Both the position numbers and the translations under genes were made by a program. The notes beneath the pieces are model-generated. The model saw only the letters and a program-made list of their open reading frames with translations, was not told where the DNA came from and searched no databases. Shown here in pieces: positions 10,043 to 21,051 of a stretch of 64,000 nucleotides of DNA. Every line of letters begins with the position of its first letter. Within the stretch, counting starts at the first letter, position 1. This stretch comes from Pseudomonadota bacterium (lineage in GTDB: Bacteria; Pseudomonadota; Gammaproteobacteria; Arenicellales; UBA868): positions 25,547 through 89,546 of the forward strand of contig JAERSQ010000156.1 in assembly GCA_016845525.1 (NCBI GenBank). The letters run 5' to 3'.

Positions 10043-11134
10043 TCAGGTGTTCTGAACCACGATCGAGGGGAACACCTCGCTGTAGTTCCTCTTTCGGGCT
10101 GCGAGCCGCCCTGCGACCTGGCGGGCGATGACCCGATAGTTCGCAGCGACCGCCCCATCCGGATCCGCCACCACGGTGGGGCGTCCTCCGTCAGCGTCTT
10201 CGCGAATCCGGATATCGAGGGGAATGCCACCGAGAATGTCGACGCCGTATTCGGATGCCATTCGTTCTCCGCCGCCCGTACCGAAGATCGCTTCCTCATG
10301 CCCGCATTTGCTGCAGACATGGGTGCTCATGTTTTCAATGACACCCAGTACTGGAATCTCTACCTTTTCAAACATCTTGAGCGCCTTTCTGGCGTCCAAC
10401 AGGGCAATATCCTGGGGCGTTGTGACGATCGCGGCACCCGAAACCGGGACTTTTTGCGCCAACGTGAGCTGGGTATCACCGGTCCCCGGCGGGAGGTCGA
10501 TCACGAGGTAGTCGAGGTCACGCCATTGGGTATCGTTGAGCAACTGCTCCAGCGCCTGGGTCACCATCGGGCCCCGCCATATCATGGGGGTGTCATCGTC
10601 GATCAGGAATCCGATGGACATCGCCTGGAGTTGGTAACTGATCATCGGTTCCAGCGTCTTGCCGTCGCTGGACTGCGGTCGGCCGCTGATTCCCAGCATC
10701 CGGGGCTGGCTCGGACCGTAGATATCCGCATCAAGAATGCCTGCAGCGGCCCCTTCCGCCGCCAAGGCGAGCGCAAGGTTCGAAGACACGGTTGATTTGC
10801 CCACACCGCCCTTGCCCGAGGCAACCGCGATGATGTTCTTGACGCCCTTGATTGGCGTTACGCCCTTTTGCACCTCATGCGCGACCACCTTGGTCTCAAT
10901 GGTCACCTGTACTTCACCCGAGTGCCCCGCGCCTGCTACCGCGCTGCGGACTAAACCGCGCAACTCGTCATGCCAGCCGCTTGCAGGATATCCGAGCGAC
11001 ACGGTGAGCTCTACCCCCGAGGGCGTGACGCTCACTTCGCCGATGCTTTTGCCATCGCCCAACGTGGCGCCAGTGTGGGGGTCTGCTATGGAGGCTACAA
11101 CGCTTTTTATTTTCTCGTCGGAACTGTCTGTCAT
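10043..11134 (-). CDS. apbC: Mrp/ApbC-type iron-sulfur cluster carrier ATPase
   Basis: NBP35/Mrp-family P-loop ATPase that carries Fe-S clusters to target enzymes. An N-terminal MIP18-like (DUF59) domain (about 1-85) is followed by the ATPase with deviant Walker A SGKGGVGKST (about 106-115) and the cluster-binding CxxC (Cys274, Cys277 in VCSKCGHEE). The frame is open 87 bases further upstream, but MTDSSDEKIK looks like the true N-terminus; an ATG pair 9-12 bases earlier is also possible. It is divergent from metG and upstream of dcd, as in Pseudomonas. Confidence 0.94.
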   Translation of the reverse strand: MTDSSDEKIKSVVASIADPHTGATLGDGKSIGEVSVTPSGVELTVSLGYPASGWHDELRGLVRSAVAGAGHSGEVQVTIETKVVAHEVQKGVTPIKGVKNIIAVASGKGGVGKSTVSSNLALALAAEGAAAGILDADIYGPSQPRMLGISGRPQSSDGKTLEPMISYQLQAMSIGFLIDDDTPMIWRGPMVTQALEQLLNDTQWRDLDYLVIDLPPGTGDTQLTLAQKVPVSGAAIVTTPQDIALLDARKALKMFEKVEIPVLGVIENMSTHVCSKCGHEEAIFGTGGGERMASEYGVDILGGIPLDIRIREDADGGRPTVVADPDGAVAANYRVIARQVAGRLAARKRNYSEVFPSIVVQNT

Positions 11135-11341
11135 CGGTGTCATCATCTCGAATGTTTGACTTGGAGCAAAGGAGCGAAGAATTGTCCCAAGTCCTGAATC
11201 AAGGGGCCGTGATGCTACCACACCAGGCCCTGACAGAGCCCCGTTCGGCTATACTTTACCCGCAAGTCGCGATGCCCAATTGCGCGCTTAAACAGGCGCC
11301 GCCGGCATCGAAAAGCTGATCCTCTCTCCGGAAACAACCGC

Positions 11342-13387
11342 ATGACTGCCGCTCCGCGCAAGATCCTCGCGACCAGTGCCCTACCGTACGCCAACGGACC
11401 CATTCATCTGGGACATCTGGTGGAGTACATCCAGACTGACATCTGGACTCGGTTTCAACGGCTGAATGGCCACGAGGCGTACTACGTCTGCGCAGAAGAT
11501 ACACACGGGACACCGATCATGCTCAAGGCCCGTGCCGACGGCATCACACCCGAAGCGCTGATACAGCAAGTCGGCGATGAACATCGAAGAGATTTTGCCG
11601 GCTTCAATATCGCTTTTGATCACTACTACACAACCCATTCTCCAGAGAACCGCGATTTTTCGGAATTCATCTTCAACAGACTGAAGGAAAAGGGTCATAT
11701 AGAAGTCCGCACCATTACCCAAGCCTATGACCCGACCGAGGAGATGTTCTTGCCGGATCGTTTTATTCGGGGAACCTGCCCCCGCTGCGGGGCAACGGAG
11801 CAGAACGGGGATAACTGCGAGGTCTGCGGGGCGACTTACGCCCCAACTGATCTCGCCGACGCTGTGTCTGTCATCTCAGGCGCAACGCCGGTCTTACGGG
11901 ACTCGGAACATTACTTCGTCCGCCTATCTGATTTCGAGCCGATGCTGCGTGAATGGACTGGATCTGGTCGGCTGCAAACCGAGGTCGTCAACAAATTGAC
12001 CGAGTGGTTCGACGCGGGCCTTCAAGATTGGGACATATCACGTGATGCGCCCTATTTCGGATTCGAAATCCCTGACGCACCGGGCAAGTACTTCTATGTC
12101 TGGCTGGATGCCCCAATTGGCTACATGGCGAGTTTCCGAAATTTCTGTAATTCCAACGGAGTCGACTTCGATACCTTCTGGGCGGCGGACGCGTCAGCCG
12201 AGCTCTATCATTTTGTGGGCAAGGACATACTTTATTTTCACACCCTCTTTTGGCCTGCCATGCTGTATGGTGCCGGCTTCCGTACCCCCACTGCAGTTTT
12301 CACCCATGGGTTTCTGACGATCAACGGCCAAAAGATGTCCAAGTCACGTGGGACGTTCATCACAGCGCGCACCTATCTGGATCATCTGGACCCGGATTAC
12401 CTACGCTACTACTTCGCTGCAAAGCTCAACAATCGTGTGGAGGATCTGGATTTCAACGTGGAGGATTTTGTTACCCGTGTCAACGCAGACTTGGTCGGCA
12501 AAGTCGTCAATATCGCCAGCCGTTGTTCGGGATTTATTGAAAAACATTTCGAAGGTCAGTTATCTGGGGCGCTGCCAGACCTGTCACTGGATGCACGCTT
12601 TCAGGAGCAGCATGAAGTCATTTGCCAGCATTTCGAAAACCGCGAGTACAGTAGAGCCATCCGCGAGATCATGGCATTGGCCGATCTGGCCAACCAGTAC
12701 ATCAACGATCACAAACCGTGGATCATCGCTAAAGATCCGGATCAGCGAGACGAATTGCAGGCCGTCTGCACCCAGGGTCTGAACCTCTTCCGCATGTTGA
12801 TCACCTGGCTTGCGCCCGTGGTTCCGGACCTCGCTGAGCGTAGTGCAGAATTTCTGCGCCACCCGATCGCATCGGCAGACGCGTTGCGGTGCATCAAACA
12901 GCCGCTATTGAATCACCCGATTGGCCCATTCTCGCGTCTTTTAGACCGAATCGATCCCGATCGGGCGCAGGCAATGATGGAGGAAACACAACTTATGTTC
13001 GATGAACCCACCCGCCCTTCTGCAGGAAAGCACCTGCATGATGACCCTTTGTCCTCGGAGATAAGCATTGATGAATTCTCCAAAGTGGACCTTCGTGTCG
13101 TCAGGATTCAGACGGCTGAGACCGTGGAAGGGGCAGACAAACTGTTGAAGCTGACTTTGGATCTCGGGGGTGAAACCCGGGAAGTCTTCGCCGGGATAAA
13201 AAGCGCCTACGATCCAAAAACGCTTGTCGGTCGACAGGTCGTCATGGTGGCGAATCTCGCGCCGCGAAAAATGCGTTTTGGTGTCTCAAACGGGATGATT
13301 CTTGCGGCTTCCGGTACGGACGACGCTGGCGGGATTTTTCTACTCTCTCCCGACACCGGTGCCGAACCCGGAATGCGCGTGCGCTGA
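11342..13387 (+). CDS. metG: Methionyl-tRNA synthetase
   Basis: Class I synthetase charging initiator and elongator tRNA-Met. The 681-residue protein contains the HIGH-type motif HLGH (22-25), a zinc knuckle with [18 protein letters not shown], the KMSKS loop at 331-335, the anticodon-binding helical domain, and a C-terminal Trbp111/EMAP-like tRNA-binding domain (about 575-681; [28 protein letters not shown]), which makes the dimeric form. It is divergent from apbC. A TATACT stretch near 11251 could be part of its promoter, but no good -35 was seen. Confidence 0.98.
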   Translation: MTAAPRKILATSALPYANGPIHLGHLVEYIQTDIWTRFQRLNGHEAYYVCAEDTHGTPIMLKARADGITPEALIQQVGDEHRRDFAGFNIAFDHYYTTHSPENRDFSEFIFNRLKEKGHIEVRTITQAYDPTEEMFLPDRFIRGTCPRCGATEQNGDNCEVCGATYAPTDLADAVSVISGATPVLRDSEHYFVRLSDFEPMLREWTGSGRLQTEVVNKLTEWFDAGLQDWDISRDAPYFGFEIPDAPGKYFYVWLDAPIGYMASFRNFCNSNGVDFDTFWAADASAELYHFVGKDILYFHTLFWPAMLYGAGFRTPTAVFTHGFLTINGQKMSKSRGTFITARTYLDHLDPDYLRYYFAAKLNNRVEDLDFNVEDFVTRVNADLVGKVVNIASRCSGFIEKHFEGQLSGALPDLSLDARFQEQHEVICQHFENREYSRAIREIMALADLANQYINDHKPWIIAKDPDQRDELQAVCTQGLNLFRMLITWLAPVVPDLAERSAEFLRHPIASADALRCIKQPLLNHPIGPFSRLLDRIDPDRAQAMMEETQLMFDEPTRPSAGKHLHDDPLSSEISIDEFSKVDLRVVRIQTAETVEGADKLLKLTLDLGGETREVFAGIKSAYDPKTLVGRQVVMVANLAPRKMRFGVSNGMILAASGTDDAGGIFLLSPDTGAEPGMRVR

Positions 13388-13406
13388 GAAAACGCGTCAC
13401 CTTTCG

Positions 13407-14552
13407 TTGAACGGGACACGCTCCTTAGCACCGCAGCGGGATTTGTTTGATATCCCGGAGGAGGTCTGTTACCTCAACTGCGCCTATATCTCGCCGCTGC
13501 TGAAATCCACGGTAGAGGCGGGCAAGCAAGGCATCGAGCGTAAGAGCCGGCCCTGGGAAATTCGGCCGAGCGACTTCTTTTCTACTGCCGGCGAAGTTCG
13601 ACAAATGGCTTCGTCACTTCTGGGAAGTGCGCCAAGCGATATCGCTATCGTCCCTTCAGCCAGCTATGGACTTGCGACCGCAGCGAGAAATCTGCCGGTG
13701 CAACCGGGGGATAATATTGTTGTTCTGGCCGAACAGTATCCTTCCAATTTCTATATCTGGGAACGCCTGGCGGAACGCTCGGCCGCAACTATTCGGACCG
13801 TGCCCCGCCCACTGAACGGGGACTGGACGAGCAACGTGTTGGAGGCCCTGGACAGTAAAACGGCGATCGCTGCGCTGCCCCACTGTCACTGGTCGGATGG
13901 CACTCTCGTGGACCTGCGGCAGGTGCGGCACCGCCTTGATGAACTGAGAGGCGCGCTCGTCGTCGATCTCACGCAAAGCCTCGGCGCCATGCGTTTTAAT
14001 CTGGATCAGATCCGGCCTGATTTTGCGGTTGCCGCGGCCTACAAATGGCTGTTGGGACCCTATTCAACCGGGTTGCTCTACGTTGATCCTCGTCACCAGC
14101 GGGGAGAGCCACTTGAGCTTCCCATTTTTTCCCGAAAGAATGCCGCGGACTTCAGCGACATCCGTTACCGCACCGAATTTGAACCCGGCGCCTGTCGCTA
14201 TGATGTGGGGGAGGTTGCCAATTTCGCCCTTTTGCCAGCGTTACTTCGTGCTCTGACTCAGATTGTTGAGTGGGGTATCCCGGCTATCGAAACCGAACTC
14301 GCTCAACGAACCCACACCATCGCGAACAGCGCTAAGACGCTCGGCCTCGAGGTAATTGATTCCAAATTCCGCGCGCCCCATTTTGTGGGAGTTCGCTTCC
14401 CCGGCGGGCCTCCACCAGGATTGGCTGAGCATTTTCGCACTGAAAACGTTTATGTCGGCATTCGGGGTAACGCGCTCCGCGTGACACCCTACCTTTACAA
14501 TACTGAAGAAGACCTCGCGCGCTTCGCTCAAGTATTGCGGGCGACGCTGTGA
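13407..14552 (+). CDS. Class V aminotransferase-like PLP enzyme
   Basis: Fold-type I PLP protein of the cysteine desulfurase / isopenicillin N epimerase / kynureninase group. The PLP lysine is in AAYKWLLGPYSTG (about Lys213), with the preceding VVDLTQSLGAM strand holding the cofactor aspartate. Substrate unknown. The start is uncertain: the open frame reaches 13302 inside metG. A TTG at 13407 gives no overlap and a GTG at 13359 overlaps metG by 29 bases; neither has a strong ribosome site. The gene overlaps rnfB by 4 bases. It lies where rnfA would be in the pseudomonad order metG-rnf-nth. Confidence 0.8.
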   Translation: MNGTRSLAPQRDLFDIPEEVCYLNCAYISPLLKSTVEAGKQGIERKSRPWEIRPSDFFSTAGEVRQMASSLLGSAPSDIAIVPSASYGLATAARNLPVQPGDNIVVLAEQYPSNFYIWERLAERSAATIRTVPRPLNGDWTSNVLEALDSKTAIAALPHCHWSDGTLVDLRQVRHRLDELRGALVVDLTQSLGAMRFNLDQIRPDFAVAAAYKWLLGPYSTGLLYVDPRHQRGEPLELPIFSRKNAADFSDIRYRTEFEPGACRYDVGEVANFALLPALLRALTQIVEWGIPAIETELAQRTHTIANSAKTLGLEVIDSKFRAPHFVGVRFPGGPPPGLAEHFRTENVYVGIRGNALRVTPYLYNTEEDLARFAQVLRATL

Positions 14553-15193
14553 ACGATTCTGTCGCCCAGTTGGTTTCTGGAGTCGACGCGCTGTTGCCCC
14601 AGCTTCAATGTCAACGTTGTGGTTACCCGTCGTGTCGCGAGTTTGCCGAAGCCGTCGTCCGTGGGCGATGCCACGCGAACCGGTGCGACCCTGGGGGTTC
14701 GCGGGTTCTTATGGAGTTGAACTGCGCAACGGGCGAGGCATATGACAAGTTGGACCCCGACTTCGACTCAGTTACGCTTCCCGAGGCGGTCGTCATTGCT
14801 GAATCCGAATGCATTGGGTGTACGCTTTGCATCAAGGCGTGCCCTGTTGATGCCATCATTGGTGCAGGAAAGCTCATGCACACCGTTGCGACAACTGATT
14901 GCACCGGATGTGAACTGTGTCTTCCCGTCTGCCCGGTCGACTGTATTCGCCCAGTCCGACTCACAAAGAAAGAATCCCCTGCTTTCCAGGACGCCCTGAT
15001 CGACCGCGCATACCATCACCGTGCCAACTATCTTCGCCGACAGGAGAAATCGGGGAACGAAAAGCAAGATCGGGATATGCCCGACGGCCCCTCACGACGC
15101 GAATCCATAACTGAGAGTGTCGCTCGTGTCCGCGCCAAGCGCGAGCAACCCAACGTGAGCCCTGCGGCCAATGAACCAGGCGCAGCGCACTGA
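14549..15193 (+). CDS. rnfB: RnfB-type ferredoxin without membrane anchor
   Basis: The product matches RnfB from its Fe-S region onward: DALLPQLQCQRCGYPSC with Cys21, 24, 29 and 46 for the first cluster, then two ferredoxin [4Fe-4S] motifs (Cys88/91/94/98 and Cys118/121/124/128). The N-terminal membrane helix and alanine-rich linker of classical RnfB are missing; the GTG start overlaps the previous stop. A basic C-terminal tail (about 150-214) is extra. No rnfA, C, D, G or E lies nearby; nth follows directly with a 23-base overlap. Soluble stand-alone RnfB proteins are known in other proteobacteria. It is probably an electron carrier, with partner unknown. Confidence 0.88.
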   Translation: MNDSVAQLVSGVDALLPQLQCQRCGYPSCREFAEAVVRGRCHANRCDPGGSRVLMELNCATGEAYDKLDPDFDSVTLPEAVVIAESECIGCTLCIKACPVDAIIGAGKLMHTVATTDCTGCELCLPVCPVDCIRPVRLTKKESPAFQDALIDRAYHHRANYLRRQEKSGNEKQDRDMPDGPSRRESITESVARVRAKREQPNVSPAANEPGAAH

Positions 15194-15803
15194 GATCTTC
15201 GCCCGACTCCAAGAGTCGACTCCCGAGCCGGTTACCGAACTGAAGTACCGGACGCGGTTCCAACTGCTGGTGGCCGTTATTTTGTCGGCTCAGGCAACAG
15301 ACGTTTCAGTGAATCGTGCCACGCGGCCCCTTTTTCGCGCTGCCGGCACGCCTAAAGCGATTCACGCTCTCGGGGTCTCAGGGCTTAGGCCGTACATCCG
15401 GACTATTGGCCTGTTCAATACCAAAGCGGCGAATATCATCAAGACCTGTTCGATCCTGTTGGATGAGTACTCGGGTCGGGTACCTCATGACCGGGCCGCT
15501 CTAGAAAGTCTCCCCGGGGTGGGCCGGAAGACAGCGAACGTTGTGTTGAACACCGCTTTCGGAGAACCGACGATAGCGGTCGACACCCATATCTACCGGG
15601 TTGCTAACCGGACCGGTCTCGCCAAGGGTCGTACCGTCCTGGCGGTAGAGAAGGGATTACTTCGATCAACGCCCAACCCGTATCTGAAAAATGCGCACCA
15701 CTTGCTCATTCTTCATGGACGCTATACCTGTCGCGCACGCACGCCGGATTGCAGGCGATGCCTTATCTCCGACCTGTGTCAGTGGACCGCAAAAACCAAT
15801 TGA
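15171..15803 (+). CDS. nth: Endonuclease III, DNA glycosylase/AP lyase
   Basis: Base-excision repair enzyme for oxidised pyrimidines. It has 210 residues and aligns with E. coli Nth without shift: helix-hairpin-helix LPGVGRKTANVV with catalytic Lys120, Asp138 in VDTHIYRVANR, and the C-terminal [4Fe-4S] loop Cys187, Cys194, Cys197 and Cys203. The start ATG lies inside the end of rnfB, giving coupled translation. Just at the stop an AAAAACC/GGTTTTT inverted repeat (15791-15814) might help termination, but it is AT-rich and weak. Confidence 0.97.
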   Translation: MNQAQRTEIFARLQESTPEPVTELKYRTRFQLLVAVILSAQATDVSVNRATRPLFRAAGTPKAIHALGVSGLRPYIRTIGLFNTKAANIIKTCSILLDEYSGRVPHDRAALESLPGVGRKTANVVLNTAFGEPTIAVDTHIYRVANRTGLAKGRTVLAVEKGLLRSTPNPYLKNAHHLLILHGRYTCRARTPDCRRCLISDLCQWTAKTN

Positions 15804-15841
15804 TGTCGGTTTTTTAGGGCCCGCCCTTGCCGGATCCCTAC

Positions 15842-16600
15842 TCAGTTCGGTCCCTTCAATTGCCGTTGGCGCAGCATTTCGAACAACATTACGCCTGCGG
15901 CGACGGAAACGTTCAGACTCGAGAATCCCGCAACCGTCGGGATGTGTACCGTTGCATCGCAGTGCTTACGCGTTAGCGGCCGCATACCCGCTGACTCCGA
16001 GCCGACCACGAGCGCCACCGGTCCAGAGAGATCAAAATCAAAAACAACATCCTGACCCTCCTCGCCAGTGCCAATCAACCAGATACCGGTTTTCTTCAAC
16101 TTCAAAAGAATCTGACCCCAGTTTCCTACCTCAAAGATTTTCAAATGATGGACTCCACCCTCGGCGACACGCATCGCGGCCGGCGTAAGCCCCGCACCGG
16201 TGTTGGACGGCATGATGATCGCCTCCACCCCCGCTGCTGCACCCGTTCGAATGCAGGCTCCGATGTTTCTGGGATCCTCCAACCCGTCCAGAAGCAGGAC
16301 CACAGTCTGCTGCGTTACACCGGAAAGCCACTCGTTCAGTTCAGACTGTCCTAAAGTCGGCGCCCTGGCGAGCAGTCCGAGAATGCCCTGATGACGAACA
16401 TCCCCGGCAAGCCGATCTAACATCAACGTATCGCCTCTGACGACGCGCACCCCCCGCGCTCTGGCGAGAGCCAACAATTGATTAACGCGCTGGTCCTTTC
16501 TGGCGCCGTCGTGGACGATTTCCGCAACCCGAACCGGGTCAGCCCGCAATCCGGACTCGACCGCGTGAAAACCGCATAGGGATTGGCTCTGTGTGCTCAT
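15842..16600 (-). CDS. rlmB: 23S rRNA (guanosine-2'-O-)-methyltransferase RlmB
   Basis: SpoU-class SPOUT methyltransferase that 2'-O-methylates G2251 in the P-loop of 23S rRNA. The 252-residue protein has an N-terminal L30e-like RNA-binding domain and the catalytic knot with the usual motifs: DGLEDPRNIGACIRTGAAAG, LVVGSESAGMRPL, and the C-terminal VPTVAGFSSLNVSVAAGVMLFE. It overlaps the end of rnr by 4 bases, the rnr-rlmB order found widely in gammaproteobacteria. Confidence 0.96.
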   Translation of the reverse strand: MSTQSQSLCGFHAVESGLRADPVRVAEIVHDGARKDQRVNQLLALARARGVRVVRGDTLMLDRLAGDVRHQGILGLLARAPTLGQSELNEWLSGVTQQTVVLLLDGLEDPRNIGACIRTGAAAGVEAIIMPSNTGAGLTPAAMRVAEGGVHHLKIFEVGNWGQILLKLKKTGIWLIGTGEEGQDVVFDFDLSGPVALVVGSESAGMRPLTRKHCDATVHIPTVAGFSSLNVSVAAGVMLFEMLRQRQLKGPN

Positions 16601-18225
16601 CGCGTTCTACGCCTCCGATCAGTTGTCTTCCTAGGCGACCGTCTTTTTGCTTTTGTATTGGGTCGCTTGCTCGATCGATTCAGCCTGCCTTGTGGGGGCG
16701 AAATGACCGTAGGGAGTAGATTGACCTTGCCTTCTTCGAGCTCCACCCCAGCGACTTTGACGTCGAGCCGGTCTCCCAGGCGGATTCGTCTTCCCGAGCG
16801 CCGCCCAATGAGAGTCAAAAATCGCTCATCAAACTCGAAGTAATCCTTACCGAGATCAGAGATATGAACCAGACCATCGATGGGGAACGTGCCCAAAGTG
16901 ACGAAAACACCAAAGCTGGTCACACCGCTCACGGTACCAGAAAACACGTCTCCAATACTTCGACTAATGAACTCAGCTTTGAGCCAGCCCATCATCTCAC
17001 GCTCAGCCACTTCTGCTGTTCTCTCGGTGTAAGAGCAGTGCTCCGAAATGGCGGACAGTTCCGCCCCTTGCAGCGCCGCGGCTCCCCGTGCCGGATACCC
17101 GAGTGTCGCCTTAAGCATGCGGTGGGCGATGAGATCGGGATAACGTCGAATGGGAGACGTGAAGTGGGTGTAAGCCGGAAACCCAAGACCAAAATGCACA
17201 CATTTTCCTGCCGAGTAATAGGCCTGCTTCAATGATCGTAACACCAGCATCTGCAGGGACTCTCGGACTGCGCTGGACGCTTCAACCGATTCGAGCGCGC
17301 GAGTGAGCATACGCCCTGTCGGCTCGCGGCCCGGCCGCATTTTTACCCCATAAAGCCCAAGAATATCCTTTAACGCTCTCAAGGACTCCGGCTCAGGGGC
17401 CTCATGACAACGATAGATCGCTTCACCGAACCACTCGTCCAGCCTTTGCGCCGCACAAACATTGGCCGCCAGCATACATTCCTCGATAAGGGAGGCCGCC
17501 GCCAGCCGCGGCCTTGAGGCAATGTCCTCGATGAAGCCATCGTGGTTCAGGGGAGCGACGGTCTCCGGAAAAACGAGGTGCAGACTCCCCTCGCCTATCC
17601 GATGGGCAAAAAGTCTCTTGCTGACCGTCCAAAGCGCCAAAAGACTTTGCTCAATCTCTGGTGCGAACCTTTGCGTCCCCTTCATCCCTTTCGCGAGAAA
17701 CTCGGATGCCGCCTCATAGGTAAGGCGGCCCGCAGAAATTATCTGGGCCTCGATAAAATCGTACCCGGTAATTTGGCCTTGGTGGTCAATTTGGAGCCTA
17801 CAGACAAAAACGTCTCTCAGTTGCCCTGCTCTTAGTGAGCACAAGTTGTTTGATAGCAGTTCCGGGAGCATCGGCACCACCTGACCCGGGAGGTAGACCG
17901 AATTACCCCGCTCCCGCGCGGCACCGTCAAGCGATCCGCCCGGTGCTACCCATCGTGCAACATCTGCGATCGCCACGTCCAGGCAAAACCCGTCTCCGAC
18001 CTGTTCGCAAAAAACGGCGTCATCAAAATCCTTCGCATTCTCGCCATCAATGGTGACGAAAGGAAGGTGAGTCAGGTCAATGACTGATTTGTTTGTCTCG
18101 CTAACCGCATTCTCACTCAACTGCGCCAGTTCGGCTTCGACTTCGATCGGCCATTCTGTTTCAATCTGATGCTGATGGAGCAGGCGCTCCCGAAACGCAT
18201 CGGCGCTTGGCGTCGACTGCTTCAT
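16597..18225 (-). CDS. rnr: Short RNase R-like 3'-5' exoribonuclease (RNB + S1 only)
   Basis: RNase II/R-family enzyme. The RNB catalytic domain starts almost at once: VTIDGENAKDFDDAVF near residue 57, with the metal-binding aspartates at 66, 68 and 69. It continues through AYTHFTSPIRRYPDLIAHR and ends with an S1 domain (about 430-505; GVTSFGVFVTLGTFPIDGLVHISDL) and a basic tail. RNase R is usually about 800 residues; the N-terminal helix-turn-helix and both cold-shock domains are absent. Only 146 bases separate the start from tRNA-Leu, so they are not encoded upstream. Order with rlmB supports orthology to rnr. Confidence 0.9.
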   Translation of the reverse strand: MKQSTPSADAFRERLLHQHQIETEWPIEVEAELAQLSENAVSETNKSVIDLTHLPFVTIDGENAKDFDDAVFCEQVGDGFCLDVAIADVARWVAPGGSLDGAARERGNSVYLPGQVVPMLPELLSNNLCSLRAGQLRDVFVCRLQIDHQGQITGYDFIEAQIISAGRLTYEAASEFLAKGMKGTQRFAPEIEQSLLALWTVSKRLFAHRIGEGSLHLVFPETVAPLNHDGFIEDIASRPRLAAASLIEECMLAANVCAAQRLDEWFGEAIYRCHEAPEPESLRALKDILGLYGVKMRPGREPTGRMLTRALESVEASSAVRESLQMLVLRSLKQAYYSAGKCVHFGLGFPAYTHFTSPIRRYPDLIAHRMLKATLGYPARGAAALQGAELSAISEHCSYTERTAEVAEREMMGWLKAEFISRSIGDVFSGTVSGVTSFGVFVTLGTFPIDGLVHISDLGKDYFEFDERFLTLIGRRSGRRIRLGDRLDVKVAGVELEEGKVNLLPTVISPPQGRLNRSSKRPNTKAKRRSPRKTTDRRRRTR

Positions 18226-18371
18226 TGCGGTGTGGGGATGCTTGGCGTTAGTTCATTCATTCGGGATCTGGAACCGCAACTGCCTTCTGCCTGCAATTGA
18301 CAACTTTGGGCTCAATCGTTAAGGTTCGCGCCCCTGTCAGGCCTATAGCGACTCGACAGGTGACGCTCTTT

Positions 18372-18458
18372 GCCGAGGTGGCGGAATTGGTAGACGCGCT
18401 AGCTTCAGGTGCTAGTGGGGGTAACCCCGTGGAGGTTCAAGTCCTCTCCTCGGTACCA
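18372..18458 (+). tRNA. tRNA-Leu(CAG)
   Basis: Complete 87-base cloverleaf with long variable arm and encoded CCA. Acceptor stem is GCCGAGG with CCTCGGT (a G-U first pair), anticodon stem CTAGC/GCTAG around loop TTCAGGT, anticodon CAG at 18406-18408 for codon CUG, and T arm GGTTCAAGTCC. It lies between rnr and purA, as in Pseudomonas, and is transcribed divergently from rnr. Confidence 0.97.
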
Positions 18459-18591
18459 TCAATATCATTCAATCATTCATGTTGATCGAGCCCCCGTCGA
18501 TCAAGTCAACCGGTTTGGTCCCAGGGGAATCTGTTTCCGCTCCCAAGATCCCCATCACGGCTTAGGGCCGATAGCGGTGGTCCGACTCAGT

Positions 18592-19887
<1,296 letters not shown>

Positions 19888-19962
19888 CTATTCAGCCTGT
19901 GAAGAACGGTTGTTTCAGAAGCCAGTCGTGCCCTCGGGTCCAATCGACCGGCGCCAAATCCC

Positions 19963-20154
19963 TTAATGCCGGATCAGGTACAAGAGCAAGAGACCGGCGA
20001 TCATCATGATCAATCCGCCCCACCGCAGATGGGTCTCGCTGATGGCCCCGAGAGTCTCGACCAATCGCCGGTACCTCGACGGGGCCGCAAACGGGATCAA
20101 GCCCTCCAATATCAATACCAGGGACACAGCCACAAAAAGGTCCCGCCATTCCAC
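19963..20154 (-). CDS. yjeT: DUF2065 (YjeT-like) small membrane protein
   Basis: A 63-residue protein with two hydrophobic segments (about 5-23 and 44-61) joined by a short loop containing PSRYRRLVETLGAIS, the signature of DUF2065/YjeT. Function is unknown in the family. Its place just downstream of hflC (9 bases) is conserved across gammaproteobacteria and supports the call despite its size. It probably sits in the inner membrane. Confidence 0.88.
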   Translation of the reverse strand: MEWRDLFVAVSLVLILEGLIPFAAPSRYRRLVETLGAISETHLRWGGLIMMIAGLLLLYLIRH

Positions 20155-20163
20155 GGAGTACGA

Positions 20164-21051
20164 CTAATCTGCGGACTCGACGGGCGCCGGCGACGCCTGG
20201 TTGAAATATCGGAAGAACTCCGAGTCAGGCTCGATCACGAGCAGATTATCCGGAGTAGCAAACGTATTACGATAAGCGTTCAGGCTGCGGTACATCCGAT
20301 AGAACTCGCGATCCCGATCAAACGCGTCGGCGTAAATCGCTGTCGCTTCGGCATCCCCTTGACCTTTGACCTCCTGCGCCTTTTGTTCGGCCTCTGCCAG
20401 GATAATCGCCCGCTCGCGATCCGCATCGGCTCGGATTCGTTCGGCCGCTTCGGCGCCTCTCGCTCTAAGGTCTTTCGCCACCCGAGAACGCTCGGCTTCC
20501 ATTCGTTGATAAACGCGCTCGCTGATATCTGGATCAAGATCAACCCTTTTCAGGCGGACATCCAATACCTCGATACCTAAAGATGCCGTCTCCTCGTTTG
20601 TCGTTTGGCGCACGACGTCCATGATCTCGACGCGGTCTCCCGATATAACTTGCTGCACCGAGCGGTTACCGAACTCCCGCCGTAATGCATCATTAACTCT
20701 TTGAGCAAGCCGATTACGTGCATTACTGGCCAGTCCACCCAGTCTGGTGTAGTAGTCAGCGGCGTTCGTGATTCTCCACTTTACGAACGAGTCCACCACG
20801 AGATTCTTCTTTTCTCGGGTGAGGTACAGTTCTGGATCAGAATCCATCGTTTGTACTCGCGCGTCGAAGTACTGCACGTTGTTAATCAGGGGCGCCTTGA
20901 AATGAAGCCCGGGTTCGTCATTCGACCGCACGATCTCGCCGAACTGGAAGACGATCGCTTTCTCTCGCTCGTCAACGTAATAGACCGCTGAGGAGCCCAC
21001 TGAAACCAGGATCACCGCCAGGATCACCCACATCATGCTCTTACCGCTCAT
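20164..21051 (-). CDS. hflC: HflC, SPFH-domain modulator of FtsH
   Basis: Membrane-anchored SPFH (prohibitin/stomatin) protein that, with HflK, cages the FtsH protease. The 295 residues include an N-terminal membrane helix (about 5-26), the SPFH domain (VDEREKAIVFQFGEIVR...), the conserved region around LGIEVLDVRLKRVDLD, and a long Ala/Glu/Arg coiled coil. The start overlaps the hflK stop by 4 bases. Confidence 0.96.
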   Translation of the reverse strand: MSGKSMMWVILAVILVSVGSSAVYYVDEREKAIVFQFGEIVRSNDEPGLHFKAPLINNVQYFDARVQTMDSDPELYLTREKKNLVVDSFVKWRITNAADYYTRLGGLASNARNRLAQRVNDALRREFGNRSVQQVISGDRVEIMDVVRQTTNEETASLGIEVLDVRLKRVDLDPDISERVYQRMEAERSRVAKDLRARGAEAAERIRADADRERAIILAEAEQKAQEVKGQGDAEATAIYADAFDRDREFYRMYRSLNAYRNTFATPDNLLVIEPDSEFFRYFNQASPAPVESAD

